Both the position numbers and the translations under genes were made by a program. This document shows, in pieces, positions 1 through 10,880 of a DNA stretch of 64,000 nt. The DNA comes from Gracilaria domingensis (Eukaryota; Rhodophyta; Florideophyceae; Gracilariales; Gracilariaceae), in contig VCMS01000063.1 in NCBI GenBank assembly GCA_022539475.1, positions 62,001 through 126,000 on the forward strand, given 5' to 3'. The stretch's first letter is position 1. Every line of letters starts with the position of its first letter. The notes beneath the pieces are model-generated. The model made no database searches and was not told where the DNA came from. It saw nothing but the letters and a program-made list of their open reading frames with translations.

Positions 1-273
1 ATCAAATCGCATCATGTTCCCAACCTGCACCTCAACGAAGTTGATTCTGAATTAGAGGATGTTTTTGCGCGTCAGCGACTTCGACAAGCTCAAATGGAAG
101 CGAAACGCCTGGTTTACACTAAACGGTCCCAGCAAGAAGCGCTTCTCGAATGCGCCAATATCATCTCTGGCGCCGACTGTGAGATACACCTCATCGCACT
201 GCTGCCGCTGCGGCTTTCCCGTCGCCAACACATCCGGCAGCGTAGTGTACATGAACCATCTTTGTCCATTTAG
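1..273 (+). CDS. 3' end of an unknown protein (partial)
   Basis: Frame 1 is open from the first base to a TAG at 271-273, giving about 90 residues with no start in the window. The composition looks coding: a charged helical stretch (FARQRLRQAQMEAKRLVYTK) followed by QQEALLECANIISGADCE. I do not recognise the family. The gene would start left of the window and end here. No other frame in this stretch gives a more protein-like translation. The call rests only on the open frame reaching the edge and on composition, so a chance open frame remains possible. Confidence 0.4.
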   Translation: MKSHHVPNLHLNEVDSELEDVFARQRLRQAQMEAKRLVYTKRSQQEALLECANIISGADCEIHLIALLPLRLSRRQHIRQRSVHEPSLSI

Positions 274-1104
274 CCGTAGATAGGTCAGTTTAGGTGTCTG
301 TTGCTTTCATTCAGGCTCTAGATTGTCGATTAATGCTTCTATTTGTGCCCGCAAGCAGAACGCGTTTCGCCGATTGAACGCTTTCCACATTCATGGTGAC
401 GCGTGCGCCGCTCGCCGAGCGGCGCGGAAATGAACGCCATCGGTTTGAGGCCTGTGGACGAACAGCTCTCTTCCAGCTCTGATTCGCCACAAAAGCAAGG
501 CCTTCGTCAAAAGTATTTGAATGAATGTCGGAGCGACTGAGCGAAGGTAAGAAGGGCAAATGAATGAATGAGGCCTCTTTTTGCTGACACAGACTCTGTG
601 TCACAGAGGGGGCAGAGTACTGTAGATATCAAAGGTACGACGGTAGTTGTGAGTCCGGCCAGACATCTGATGCACGTGGACAGTTGCACTTGCAGTGGTC
701 TCTCACGTTTGATTGCGTGTTGACAGCTCACCGCTCAGCAAGATGTGATGAGCGATTGCGAGACACACTTGAAATCAATCCCTTCTGGAAAAAATGGCAA
801 ATCTCTGGTCACCGGGAAGCTTACCCTTGGTATGAGTACATCTGATACGAAAGGCTTCCGTGTCGAAAACATCTCTCCAAACTTGTTCAGAGACAAATGA
901 GAACTGAGTCGTAAGACCTGCGATTGCCAACAAAGAAAGTAAGGGCTAACTGCGAACTCGAAGTACTTGTAGCAGTTCTCTCGCTCTTTTTATTGTTTAA
1001 GCTCGCACGATAATTTCTCGTACGCGTAGCTTTGCACAAGACCAACCAACCTGTATAATACCTCTATAAGATATCCGGTCTCCTCATTAGAAGAAGTTTT
1101 GTTG
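274..1104. other. Intergenic, no gene seen
   Basis: Only short overlapping frames without protein character. It holds one exact copy of the 11-mer TACCCTTGGTA (822-832), which recurs elsewhere in the window. Confidence 0.5.
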
Positions 1105-1332
1105 TCATGCTCTGCCCAATCTTGCCTTGGCGTCCAAAAGATTTTTTTCAACTGCAATCTGCTCCTTCATGTGCAGGGTGAGGCCAGACTTGGCAAAAGA
1201 GTCTACGCGCTCGCTTTGTAGAACTCCACACCACGAACACCATGCAGGGTAAGCATAGCCTATGTAGTAGGCGAGCGACGTGCTGAACGCGGTGCGATTG
1301 CAGTTACAAATCTGTTGCGGTGTTGCGTTCAT
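1105..1332 (-). mobile_element. LINE (non-LTR retrotransposon) RNase H relic
   Basis: The minus-strand translation contains WCSWCGVLQSERVDSFAKSG, a degraded form of the end of a LINE RNase H domain (usual pattern W-x-x-GH-x-G-x-x-GNE-x-AD-x-x-AK-x-G). The same signature, better preserved, occurs at 30479-30961. Only about 60 residues remain and the usual GH and GNE residues are substituted, so this is a dead fragment. An exact TACCAAGGGTA lies just outside it at 1365-1375. Confidence 0.5.
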
Positions 1333-2165
1333 CGAGCCATTTTTCTGCTGTAAAGGAAAAGATTTACCAAGGGTATAAGGATAGCCTCTATTGTGTTCTC
1401 GTCTTGTGTGTGAGCATTTGGTCGCCGATGATTTCCGCTGTTCATCTCTTGTTGGTGAAGTCGAGCATGCAGCAGCATGGCTTCACACGATGAAACTGAA
1501 ACCTTCAGACGCATTTCTAAAAACCAGCTGTAAGCCCACTCGCTGCGCGGCTCGCCAGCGTGACGCACGTCTCTTGCACTCGCTGCGCTGAGCTCACAGC
1601 CGTGACGCTGACGGTTCTGAAAATGATGCTTCTCGGTGAGAAGTTTTCACATTTGATGAGAGAACTCTCTCACTGAAAAGCATCATGACACAAAAGTGCA
1701 ACAGATAGCCTTCAAGAAGGCTACCCTTGGGAAGAAAGAAAGCGAGAGAAGGCCGGGCTTCGGCCGACGAGGCGCTAACTTTGCAAGAGTCAGCAAAACT
1801 ATTCGCAAGGTACAGCATAACACAATGTTGTCCTTGCGACACGGGTGGGCTTTTCTCGAAGGCACAGCTACGCCAAGAGGTGAAAGCGGGACCCACGTTC
1901 TTTTGCCATCTCTGATGAGACTATAAGGTCTCCAACGAGCAATCGAAGTTCCACAAGTCCTTCCATGGTGCACGCGGTAGGGAGGACACACTGTGCTGTT
2001 CTGCTGATTGTTTTGCTTCGAACTCTGTTGCACCTTCAGCATGGTCACTAATCTAACCAGTGAAGTAGATCTGGGTCTAGCTCTGTTTGGGCTTCTTTAT
2101 AAATCATTCGGCGCCTTGCGCTGCGCTTCTTTATTTTGCTTGATGAGGCTAGGGTAACCGGCGGT
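1333..2165. other. Intergenic with one imperfect hairpin
   Basis: No gene seen. Positions 1623-1643 and 1664-1686 form an inverted repeat of about 20 bases (ATGATGCTT...GTGAGA against its complement) around a short loop. A minus-strand AATAAA (2130-2135) lies about 31 bases downstream of the thiolase stop and is its likely polyadenylation signal. Confidence 0.5.
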
Positions 2166-3472
2166 TCACTTCGTATCAGAAGCTCTCTCAAAAACCATTG
2201 CCGTAGATCCACCTCCGCCATTACATATGCCAGCCACCCCCACTCGAGAATCCGTATGCTTCATGACACTGAGCAATGTAACTGCAATTCGTGCTCCGCT
2301 ACACCCCAGTGGGTGCCCTAAGCTAACTGCACCTCCAAAAAGGTTTACCTTTTCTTCTGGAAGTGCTAAAAGCATTGAGTTTGCCAAAGCTACCACGGAA
2401 AAGGCCTCATTCAATTCAAACACATCGACTTCGTCCATGCTCCTACCCGCTCGTTTCAATGCTTTCGGAATAGATAATGATGGTGCTGTAGTAAACTGTT
2501 CCGGTTCTACCTCAGCATCGGCAAACCCGCGTATAGTGACCAGCGCTGATAAACCGAGTTCAACGGCTTTTGCCCTGCTAGCAAGCACCAGCGCTGCTGC
2601 ACCATCGTTTAACCCGGACGCATTTCCTCTGGTTACTGTACCACTCCCGTCTTTGATGAAACATGCTGACAATGACTCCATAGTAGACACATCAATGCGG
2701 AAACATTCCTCATCTCTTTCCACACATAGATCCCTTCCACCTTCGCTTACAACGACTGGTACAACTTCCGAATAGAACCTTCGATCTTCCCATGCGGCTC
2801 TAGATCGTCGATAGCTCTCTTTTGCGTGCCTGTCTTGCATTTCCCGGGTTATGCCATGACGCTCTGAACAAATTTCGGCGCAAAGACCCATGTGGTTCTG
2901 GCTATCTGGATCGATTAACCCGTCGTTCAGCAGTCCGTCTACCAGCTGTCCGTCGCCAATACGATAGCCGAAACGGGCCTGTGGAACGTAGAATGGGATT
3001 TTCGACATATTCTCCATACCCCCTGCAACGACAATGTTAGCTTGCCCTAAGATTATGTCTTGGGCAGCCATAGATAAAGTCTTAAGGCCTGAGGAACATA
3101 CTTTGTTTACTGTGGTACATACACAGGAAACTGGTAAGCCTGCCCCCATGGCTGCCTGCCGGGCTGGAGCCTGTCCAAGACCGGCAGAACAAACGTTTCC
3201 CATATAGCACGCATCCACATCACACGGGCGGACGCCGGCCTTTTTCAATGCGCCTGCAGTCGCAAGTTAGTTTCGATCTGGCCTCAGTACTTTGTACGAT
3301 GGGCTGGATTACACGCACCTTGGATAGCAATCGAACCTAGTCTGGTTGCAGAGACTCTTGAAAGTGATCCACCATATGAGCCAATTGGCGTTCGTGCTGC
3401 TCCGACAACAACGACTTCATTAAGCGCATTTGTAACATCTGCGTTCATGTTTTGACTTCCAGAAGATGGCAA
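2166..3472 (-). CDS. Acetyl-CoA C-acetyltransferase (thiolase II), one intron
   Basis: Joins two acetyl groups from acetyl-CoA to acetoacetyl-CoA, feeding the mevalonate and sterol route or ketone metabolism. Exons are 3472-3319 and 3253-2166, separated by a 65-nt intron; the joined product is 413 residues, normal for the family. The thiolase core is complete: catalytic Cys at about 104 in NKVCSSG, His at about 365 in [10 protein letters not shown], and the second Cys at about 395 in CNGGGGST. The N-terminus is short (about 20 residues before [12 protein letters not shown]), with no clear organelle peptide, and the C-terminus (ASDTK) is not a peroxisomal signal, so a cytosolic enzyme is inferred. 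It is divergent from the FAM173-like gene, about 500 bp between starts. Confidence 0.93.
3254..3318 (-). other. Spliceosomal intron of the thiolase gene (65 nt)
   Basis: Donor GTGCGT, branch-like ACTAAC and acceptor CTGCAG on the minus strand. Removing it joins SIAIQ to GALKKAG in frame, exactly as the thiolase family requires; reading through gives a stop. Confidence 0.9.
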
Positions 3473-3978
3473 AAGGCTATGAGGTTATCCTTTGTAGTCT
3501 TGAATCGTTCCACGACGGTCGTCGAACTGCAGAATGAATGAATGAGGCCGTTACTGCAGAAGTGAAAAAGAAAAGTAATCAAGGTCTTATTATTATTTGC
3601 ACATTGTACGAGGTGAGAGGGAACCAGTTTCGCGCAAGACTTTAGTAGCATTCTGTCCGTACTGCTGCGTCAACAACAAGAATAACGAGAAGATTTGAAC
3701 GACGCGGAACGGGCCTCTGTCATGTGGACTGCGTACTAGTCTAGTAGAGAGAACGGAGAACGACATCAGTCAGAATATTCGTAATCTGTTCGAACTCATG
3801 CTCTCGAAAAATTGCCTGGCAATGTGTCTGAATGGTGAGGTTCTCATGATGATGAAAATGTGCTTACGAGCAGCTCCTCTTCGTTCGACTTCGTCGCAGT
3901 TTGCGCTATTCACGGTTGATATGGAACCTGAATTCACGAGTTCAGTTTTTGGCTGTGTTGTCAAGCATATATTCCCTG
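3473..3978. promoter_or_regulatory. Divergent intergenic region, thiolase / FAM173-like
   Basis: About 500 bp between two divergent starts, so both promoters must lie here. A short frame at 3798-4001 is out of phase with the methyltransferase and could be an upstream exon, but no junction can be fixed. Confidence 0.4.
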
Positions 3979-4611
3979 ATGGGTGGCGACTCGCCATCTG
4001 ATCGATACACCAATATAGCAGCAGCTGGACTGACAACCATCGCTTGTACCACTGCCGTCCTAGGGTTGATAACCGCTCCATTCCTTCGAACTTTCTCCGG
4101 GGCGCCATATGTTACGTCATCTAATCTGGCCCGTCACACTATCCGTCGATTTCTCCGTGAAGAAGCTTTAAAGAGGACAAAGATACGGGAAGCTCCTCTC
4201 CGGCTTGTTGATCTTGGAGCTGGCTCAGGTGACCTTGTTCTTGACGCCGCAGAGGAGGGCTGGATTGCGAAAGGTGCTGAGCTGAATATATGGTTAGTTT
4301 TGACTGCTAATTGGCGGTCATGGAGAAGAGGCCTATTGGCGAGAGCTTCAGTCGAATGGCGAGACATGTGGACCACGAAAGTGAGCGAGTTCGATGTTGT
4401 AACTGTTTTTGGAGTACCAAGCATCATGGAAAGAGTCGGAGCAAAAGTGTTGGAAGAAGCTAACACGGGGTGTGTAGTATGCTGTAATGGATTTGAGATC
4501 CCGGGCTGGAAAGGAAGGAGAGCTGGCGATGTTTGGTTCTATGAAGTCAGCGACCAAAGATTGCATGTAAACGGTACTACGTACAGCAAGCGCGAAAGGA
4601 ATCGGAGCTAA
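3979..4611 (+). CDS. FAM173-type protein-lysine methyltransferase
   Basis: A 210-residue SAM-dependent methyltransferase of the FAM173 family (human ATPSCKMT and ANTKMT, which methylate a lysine of ATP synthase subunit c and of the ADP/ATP carrier in mitochondria). Family marks in order: an N-terminal hydrophobic segment (about residues 13-35), APYVTSS, the SAM-binding motif VDLGAGSGDLVLDAAEEGW, ELNIWLV and FGVPS. The frame runs upstream to 3856 but 3979 is the first ATG. The product is of normal family length. Mitochondrial inner-membrane location is inferred from the family and the single hydrophobic segment. Which carrier or ATP synthase subunit is the substrate cannot be told. Confidence 0.8.
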   Translation: MGGDSPSDRYTNIAAAGLTTIACTTAVLGLITAPFLRTFSGAPYVTSSNLARHTIRRFLREEALKRTKIREAPLRLVDLGAGSGDLVLDAAEEGWIAKGAELNIWLVLTANWRSWRRGLLARASVEWRDMWTTKVSEFDVVTVFGVPSIMERVGAKVLEEANTGCVVCCNGFEIPGWKGRRAGDVWFYEVSDQRLHVNGTTYSKRERNRS

Positions 4612-5023
4612 TCATAATTCATGACCTGATACATTTCAATACAATAGAAGTTAACGCAGTCTTCCTAAAACCTTCTTTGGTATGGAACAATGTTCGTGAA
4701 GTACAAGCATCGACTCATAAGCCTTTCGAGCGCTTTACATCCATCTTCGACACAGCTGCAACTCCGCGTTATCCACATTACTCTATACAAAAGTTAATTG
4801 GCTTTCTTGCGATAGTCTTGATCAGGATGATCGCAAGGAAGCTGGTGTTGATAGGCAGCATTTGTTTCAAGGAGTTGTCCATCAGTGAGATAATTCTCAT
4901 TGGCGACGAACTATGTGAAGATCCTGTTTCTGTGATTCCTGCATGGAGAACACATCAGCTTGTCCATGTGTATCGCGAACGAATTACTACGCCTAAAACA
5001 AACACATCCTACACACGTTCCTA
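4612..5023. other. Convergent intergenic region
   Basis: Lies between the FAM173-like gene and GWD. A 118-codon plus frame (4677-5033) without its own upstream ATG is present; it is not supported as a gene (see rejected items). Confidence 0.4.
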
Positions 5024-8000
5024 TCATACTTGAGGACGAGCTTGCACAACATAAAACTGGCCATCTTTGAAACAGCCTTCAATGTCTTGTGGAGCTCCGC
5101 CCATGATGTCTTCTACTTCGACACCAATTTTTGCCACACCCCGCATCAAAAAGTCGCGGAACTCGTCGTCCATCATGAGGCGTTCCTTTCCATAATCGAT
5201 ATCAACAACTTCATTCTCGGAAAGGGGAAGTGAATCATGAAGCCCAGCTCCGGCAAAGCCATCCAAATCTTCGGCGTTACTGTCAGACCGGAATATGAAA
5301 TCACCGCCAAACAAAGCGATTGCTTTGCTCGGGTAACTTCGAATCACTGGCATTACTGTGTCGAGGTCTTGGTCCTTGCGGACTGTAAAACCAAGCGCTT
5401 GCCCTGGTGCGTTCCCCACGAGAGTTTCCCCCAATCCGACAACAACTTCACCGTATAACTCGTTCTCATCCATAGTTACTGGATTAGACGTGTGAATGAC
5501 AAATGCATAGTCAGCATCTACCACCTTTTGACACAAGACTGCCATATCGACATCATCCACATCAAGGTGAAGCTTCTGTCGAGCAAGATGTGCGCGTTCA
5601 TTCCAGATGCTTGCCCATACACCCTTAACTGATACCCAGGCTGAAGGAAGCGTGCTGTCGATATCATCGCAGCCGAGATCATCAAGAACGCCCCTAAGTG
5701 CTTCCTTCAAACCTTCAGGAGATTCAAGACTTTTGATAACCTCTCGAAGTTTTGGGCATAACTTCACATCGCCGATCTTAGCTGATGATATTTCTTTCTT
5801 CAGTCGATCATACTCTTCCCGAAGATCTTGGTTTGTATCGAAGTTCATGACCTTCTTCATAGCGCCAAACGGAATAGCGACCGATACTGGCGTGTTGATC
5901 CACGACGGCAAACCAAGCGCGACTAGACGTTGCAAGTTCAGCGATTTTCCTCCTACAAGCTCGTCGCTGAACTCCGAAGGACGAATGGCCCATGGGGCTC
6001 CCAACTGTCTCTTATGCAGAGCTACCTTCTTTTCTCCCAGAGCTTTGAGGGCGCGTTCACTAAGCTCCCTTCTCGTCAGACGCCCGGCGCCGTCCTTGAA
6101 GATACTACCGCGTCGTAAGCCAGCAAACATACCTGGAGGAGTCATCATGCCACTAGGTGGAGTAATATACCCTAGGGACTTAATGCGCTTCATCACCATT
6201 TGCGCTCCTGAACTCGGAGACATTCTTGCCGTGTCATCGATAACCTCGATATGAAAATCTTCTCCCCTTAGCTGTGCCTTCACGACGCAGCCATGGAGAC
6301 CTCGAAGTTCGGCAAGCTTAGTTTCGTCGAGGCAAGCAATGAGACCATGGCGTTCGTTTCGAGCTCGAACAGAGACATGCGAAAGGACATCAACAGTAGA
6401 TCCGATTACCACATATCTAACGTTCTTCGGGACATCTTCGCTACCGTCACATTCATTGGCGATTATCACAGTTCCGCGTTTCATAGTTGCACCTTCAGAT
6501 TCTCTGAGCTTATTGAACACGACCACCGGGCCCTTAGTCTCTTTGTCCATTGGGGCAATTATTGCATAGGGACCGAGCTCAGCAACACGACGAACAGCGG
6601 GACCAGCTCTGCGTAGTAATGTTGACAACGAGAAAGCCGGGCCACCTCGAACACATTCCTCAATGAAAGTTGAAATGACATGCTTATCGGCATTAAAAGC
6701 CATTCCAAGGCACCTCGAGACCGGACCAAGACGTTGATTGTATCTATCAATGATCGCAGTAAGAACGTTTCTCATAATATTCATCCCAGCTGCAGCTCTG
6801 AGCCCAACATCATGAGATTCGCCCTGGTGGCCAAGCCTGTCTATTACTGAATCCAGGTCATTCATCGCTCGTGATATTTCTCCCTCAGTAGGTAGCCCGG
6901 ACTCTGAACTCTTTAAAGCCTTGGCGCCTGCCCGAATAGCAACCAGGTGCGAATACAAGGTACCACCATGTCCAGACCCCCCAGCCGACTCTAGAATTCT
7001 TCGGCCATCCGACTCTAAGGCCAGATCCAAGAAGATGAGATCTCGTCGTGACTCGTCATGAAGTGAATTTGAGAAAATGACCTGTTCGCACACCTTCTTC
7101 CGCGCTGCAGCGACTGACATGAGTTTGTCGGTCAACGGCGATTGGGAATGGCGATTGTGCATGAAATTGTTCACTTCATGCCTCGTATCGCCATCCATCA
7201 CACCCTGGCATCTTTCCACAATTGAGTTCAAGTCTGTACCAAGATGGACTTGTCGAAGAAGCGCACCGTATCTTCGAAGCTCCCACAGCATGGTGTCTTT
7301 GATATGCCCTCTAAAGTCGGGGTCGGAAGTGATTGGCTGTTCGTAGGAAGCCATTCTTTCACGTGTGAGTCCTTGTGAATATATAGCATCCCAGTACCCA
7401 GACAGGTTGCCGTTACCTTCCCAGAATCTGATTAGCGCGTCACATATTACAACGTCGTCCGGGCTTGTGTTGTTATGTAGTTTCTGGTGCCATTGCTCCA
7501 TCATGGATCCATGACCCCAGTCCCGACAATGACGCAGGATAACAAGAATATCATCTCTGATGCGTTGACCTAAGTCGCCTGAGCCACCTCGGCCGACGCA
7601 TGACATTACCAAACGAGCCAGCCACCTTACTTCAGGCACGTCCTTGTATTTGTTCGCAAGGAGGGTAACAAGTGACAATTGAGCAGCGCTTAGCTCACGG
7701 GGCTTTGTGTTATACTGTCGTTGCCAGTCGAGGACGCGAATCTGGGAATATCGCATCCAAACATAAATGGAGCCCCAACACGTCTCATCCGCGCCCACAA
7801 CAGAACTCACGAAATGTCTCGCATAGTGGTATCTATGCATAAGGGTCCATGACCCATACTCCATCTCTCTTTCGATCACGCCTTCGAGTAGTCCAATACA
7901 TGTGTCTGAGACGTCATCCTCAGGACCTAGGCCCGGGAGCGGTGGTTTGCGAGCTATTGGTACGTAAATATCTCCTCCTTTCGCTCCTTGTATCCATTGC

Positions 8001-9058
8001 AGATGGGCTGGAGCATGTGGAACGTGAATCACAGCATACATCCCTGCGATATCTTCATCGGCTTCTAAATTGTCAATACGCGTGACTCTCAAACCGGAAT
8101 CACCGCGAGGCTGCAAAACTGTTTGCACAGCTTTTCCATCTGGCATTACGGTAGTGCCCTCCGGAATCGAATCAGATGGTGCGGCACACCATCCGCCTTT
8201 GCGACCGCGTTTCACTCCCCAATGCAAAATGACATCTGAGCCTTCGATGGCGATAGTTGAGACAACATGGACTTGAACACGTCTGTTCTCGGAATCAATC
8301 TCTGATTGGTCTTCTTCCGGGCTTGATTCAAGGACTCTGAAGAAGAGAGACCCAAATTCGTATACTTCTTCGTGGGGTTTGAACAGCTTCCACTCCGAGC
8401 TGGAGGGAAGTTCCTCTAAATACTTCGCAGCTTCTTCTGCCCTCTTGGCCTTCAGAGACTCTTCTCTCTTCCTTCTTTCTTCTACTTCAGCAAGTTGTCG
8501 AGCCTTCCTTTCTTCCTCTTCCCGCCTCCTCTTCTCTTCTCTTCTCTTCTCTTCTTCTACGAGTCTCTCTCGCCTTTTAGTTTCCTCATCGCTAATAGCT
8601 TCGGTGAGGTCAACGTAGAAGCTGCTACCATCGGGTCTCTTCAGCCATTGCTCACGAAAGCCATCGCCCCCGCGAATCATGAATAGAAACACAAAGCCGG
8701 CTGGCGAGAACTTCTCATCAAAGGAAAAGAGCAGCACTCCTTCCTCACTGAAGGGGGATTGCACGCTAGGTTCGCCGTGACGAGGGTCGGTGCCTTCCGG
8801 CCATAAAGTCTTTGGTGGGCGAACGTAGACAGAATGGTCATCGGCATCGTTTTTCACGATACCCCAATGTAGATGCAATGGCTCTCCCTTGCGTTGAACA
8901 GGTTTGCCCGTACGTTCAAACTTAACCTTGATTCCAGTATTTCGGTTATGGCGAGATACAGACACCGTAACCTCCAATGGATGTGCTTGAAGTTCGGCTG
9001 AGGAGCTGTACTCCGGACCGGGGGCACCGGCAGCTTCGGAAGCAGCGCTTGCGCCCAT
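5024..9058 (-). CDS. GWD: Alpha-glucan, water dikinase (GWD)
   Basis: Phosphorylates glucosyl units of storage glucan using ATP and water, opening the granule for breakdown. The first ATG (9058) gives 1344 residues. Domains in order: starch-binding CBM45-like region (LHLHWGIVKN near residue 61), a highly charged E/R/K helix of about 60 residues (about 158-218), a second CBM45-like region (VILHWGVKRG near 277), the middle domain, the phosphohistidine segment LSHVSVRARN with catalytic His near 894, and a C-terminal ATP-binding domain (FRSDSNAEDLDGFAGAG) ending FYVVQARP. No transit peptide is seen, in line with cytosolic floridean starch. The frame runs on to 9175 but without an ATG, so a 5' exon cannot be fully excluded. 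Confidence 0.95.
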   Translation of the reverse strand: MGASAASEAAGAPGPEYSSSAELQAHPLEVTVSVSRHNRNTGIKVKFERTGKPVQRKGEPLHLHWGIVKNDADDHSVYVRPPKTLWPEGTDPRHGEPSVQSPFSEEGVLLFSFDEKFSPAGFVFLFMIRGGDGFREQWLKRPDGSSFYVDLTEAISDEETKRRERLVEEEKRREEKRRREEEERKARQLAEVEERRKREESLKAKRAEEAAKYLEELPSSSEWKLFKPHEEVYEFGSLFFRVLESSPEEDQSEIDSENRRVQVHVVSTIAIEGSDVILHWGVKRGRKGGWCAAPSDSIPEGTTVMPDGKAVQTVLQPRGDSGLRVTRIDNLEADEDIAGMYAVIHVPHAPAHLQWIQGAKGGDIYVPIARKPPLPGLGPEDDVSDTCIGLLEGVIEREMEYGSWTLMHRYHYARHFVSSVVGADETCWGSIYVWMRYSQIRVLDWQRQYNTKPRELSAAQLSLVTLLANKYKDVPEVRWLARLVMSCVGRGGSGDLGQRIRDDILVILRHCRDWGHGSMMEQWHQKLHNNTSPDDVVICDALIRFWEGNGNLSGYWDAIYSQGLTRERMASYEQPITSDPDFRGHIKDTMLWELRRYGALLRQVHLGTDLNSIVERCQGVMDGDTRHEVNNFMHNRHSQSPLTDKLMSVAAARKKVCEQVIFSNSLHDESRRDLIFLDLALESDGRRILESAGGSGHGGTLYSHLVAIRAGAKALKSSESGLPTEGEISRAMNDLDSVIDRLGHQGESHDVGLRAAAGMNIMRNVLTAIIDRYNQRLGPVSRCLGMAFNADKHVISTFIEECVRGGPAFSLSTLLRRAGPAVRRVAELGPYAIIAPMDKETKGPVVVFNKLRESEGATMKRGTVIIANECDGSEDVPKNVRYVVIGSTVDVLSHVSVRARNERHGLIACLDETKLAELRGLHGCVVKAQLRGEDFHIEVIDDTARMSPSSGAQMVMKRIKSLGYITPPSGMMTPPGMFAGLRRGSIFKDGAGRLTRRELSERALKALGEKKVALHKRQLGAPWAIRPSEFSDELVGGKSLNLQRLVALGLPSWINTPVSVAIPFGAMKKVMNFDTNQDLREEYDRLKKEISSAKIGDVKLCPKLREVIKSLESPEGLKEALRGVLDDLGCDDIDSTLPSAWVSVKGVWASIWNERAHLARQKLHLDVDDVDMAVLCQKVVDADYAFVIHTSNPVTMDENELYGEVVVGLGETLVGNAPGQALGFTVRKDQDLDTVMPVIRSYPSKAIALFGGDFIFRSDSNAEDLDGFAGAGLHDSLPLSENEVVDIDYGKERLMMDDEFRDFLMRGVAKIGVEVEDIMGGAPQDIEGCFKDGQFYVVQARPQV

Positions 9059-10370
9059 GATTTCCTCTCGGAACGCGAAGAGTCTCAGACAGGTACGGTT
9101 GGGCACGCCGCTTGCAGCGTTGACGCTTGAAACCGGAGGCAGAACTCGGAAGAGTTGGAAGATGACGAGTGGCAAGGTATGGAGGATACGGTCCTACCAG
9201 TGGTGAACTGTGGTTGGGAAGTTGGTCGTACAAGGATCAGCTGGGAGTTCTCCCAGAGTGGCCAGCATGGACGCGGAGACCACAGTGACGAAGACAAACC
9301 AGATCGCGAAGGTTGACCACGGACGGTCACGTGAATGGAACGCATTACAGAACGAAATATCTTGCGTTTTGATTTGCAGTTGGAGGCGGATCTTCACATT
9401 TCCTGAGTTGGCCAAATCGTGATGCGATCGCTAACGCCTCCGCCCTCCACCTACGCGCACAACTCTGTGCTCCTCCCGCTTCCTGTTGCACTGTGCAGCG
9501 AAGACTGACGGAGAACAAAACACGTTAGGATACGTATGATATGTAACCTTGACTCTTGGGTTCGGAATCAAGCCATCCAAGATTTGTCTGTTTGGCGTGT
9601 CGAACAAGGAATAATCAGCACCGTGTTTTCCAACAGAGATTTCTTTCTATTATTGTCAATCAGTCCTGAGCAGAGGATTCTCCCTGTTTCATTTTGGCTA
9701 TGATCAACCTGGAGGGTTCTGTCAGACGATAATCAGTTCCTAGAAAGTTTCTGCAACTGCACTTGCAGTAAGACAGGAACGAAAATTTCTGTCAGAGAAC
9801 TTCAGGTCGATTCGACTTCAGTGTCGAGTTTGGTCTCGATACGCACGTTGAGAAAATCATCAGAGGCTCTAACTTGCTTCATTCCAGTGTCTCTGTCTTG
9901 TCCTATTAGGATACAACATACGTCTGGCTTCTCAGGTGCGCCCATATTGGGTATACGTTAACGGCGGTACTCATAATTCCAATTTCTTTTACCGGCAGGA
10001 AATAGTTCACCATTCTTCCAAAAAGATACATCATGCTATAAGCTGGCAAAAACTGCGAGCGAAGTTGAAGCATTGAACACAGAAGCTTAGTTCCAGTACA
10101 AGGCTAGGCATCTGTGAATTTCAGTGTGAAACCGAGTTCTCAAAAAGGGAAAAACATCCTACTGTAATTGCCGTCGAGCTGACTGCAAGGGGGTGTATCG
10201 TCAGAATTTTAGACTCGACCCATCAGGAAAGAAGATCAATGCGACTTCTGCTCTGTGGGACTCCCACAGTGGGAGTGCCAAAGCACCTCGCGCTATCGCG
10301 GCGACTAGAAAGCGTTCTACACTTTGGACATTCCCTTTCCCCTTTTTAAGTTTGAAGTAACTTGAGCGGG
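9059..10370. promoter_or_regulatory. Divergent intergenic region, GWD / mitochondrial uL29
   Basis: 1.3 kb between two divergent starts. Nothing in it reads as a gene; the small frames overlap each other on both strands. It should hold both promoters. Confidence 0.4.
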
Positions 10371-10880
10371 ATGAATGCGCAGCTCGCTCAATTCTGCTCT
10401 CGCTTGGTCCACACATCTCGCAGGACACTCTGTAGTGCCAGGAAATCACCCCAACCTCCCCCCCTGAAGATCGATTCACAGGAGGGCGTGTTACAATTCA
10501 TCGATTCCGGCACCAGCGCAGGAGCCACTCGCACAGGCCGTTCGTGGCGTACATCCGAACTGCGCCTCAAGTCTTATGAAGATCTGCACAAGTTGTGGTT
10601 CATTCTGCTAAAGGAACGCAACATATTGCTCTCGGAAAAGGCTTGGTGTAAAACAAATCGCCGTCATTGGGTTAACGGTTCGTCAAACTTGTACAAAGTC
10701 AAGCGCTCCATGGCACGTCTAAAGGGGGTTGTCGGGGAACGAACAAGGGCGTACAAGGCTAAACGTGCAAGGGAAGCTTTGCAATCAGAGCGAGAAGGCG
10801 CGGGACTGGGAGACGCCGTGCTGCCTTCGCAGGTTGACGGAAAGGGAATCAGGTCTAGGACCACCACCACCCACAGCTAG
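10371..10880 (+). CDS. MRPL47: Mitochondrial ribosomal protein uL29m (MRPL47-like)
   Basis: A 169-residue protein of the mitochondrial large ribosomal subunit. The family signature is clear: [20 protein letters not shown] followed by [18 protein letters not shown], then basic residues NRRHW and [18 protein letters not shown]. The first 40 residues ([12 protein letters not shown]) are rich in Arg and Ser and resemble a mitochondrial presequence. The start is the ATG at 10371; an in-frame TTG nine bases upstream is not a plausible eukaryotic start. It is convergent with the glycosyltransferase gene. Confidence 0.9.
   Translation: MNAQLAQFCSRLVHTSRRTLCSARKSPQPPPLKIDSQEGVLQFIDSGTSAGATRTGRSWRTSELRLKSYEDLHKLWFILLKERNILLSEKAWCKTNRRHWVNGSSNLYKVKRSMARLKGVVGERTRAYKAKRAREALQSEREGAGLGDAVLPSQVDGKGIRSRTTTTHS

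Noticed and set aside
4677..5033. 118-codon plus frame between the FAM173-like gene and GWD
   Set aside because: It begins at a TTG with no upstream ATG, overlaps the end of GWD on the other strand and matches no family; the only internal ATG leaves a short remnant.
9059..9175. 39-residue extension of GWD
   Set aside because: In frame but initiated only by TTG; cytosolic floridean starch does not call for a presequence.
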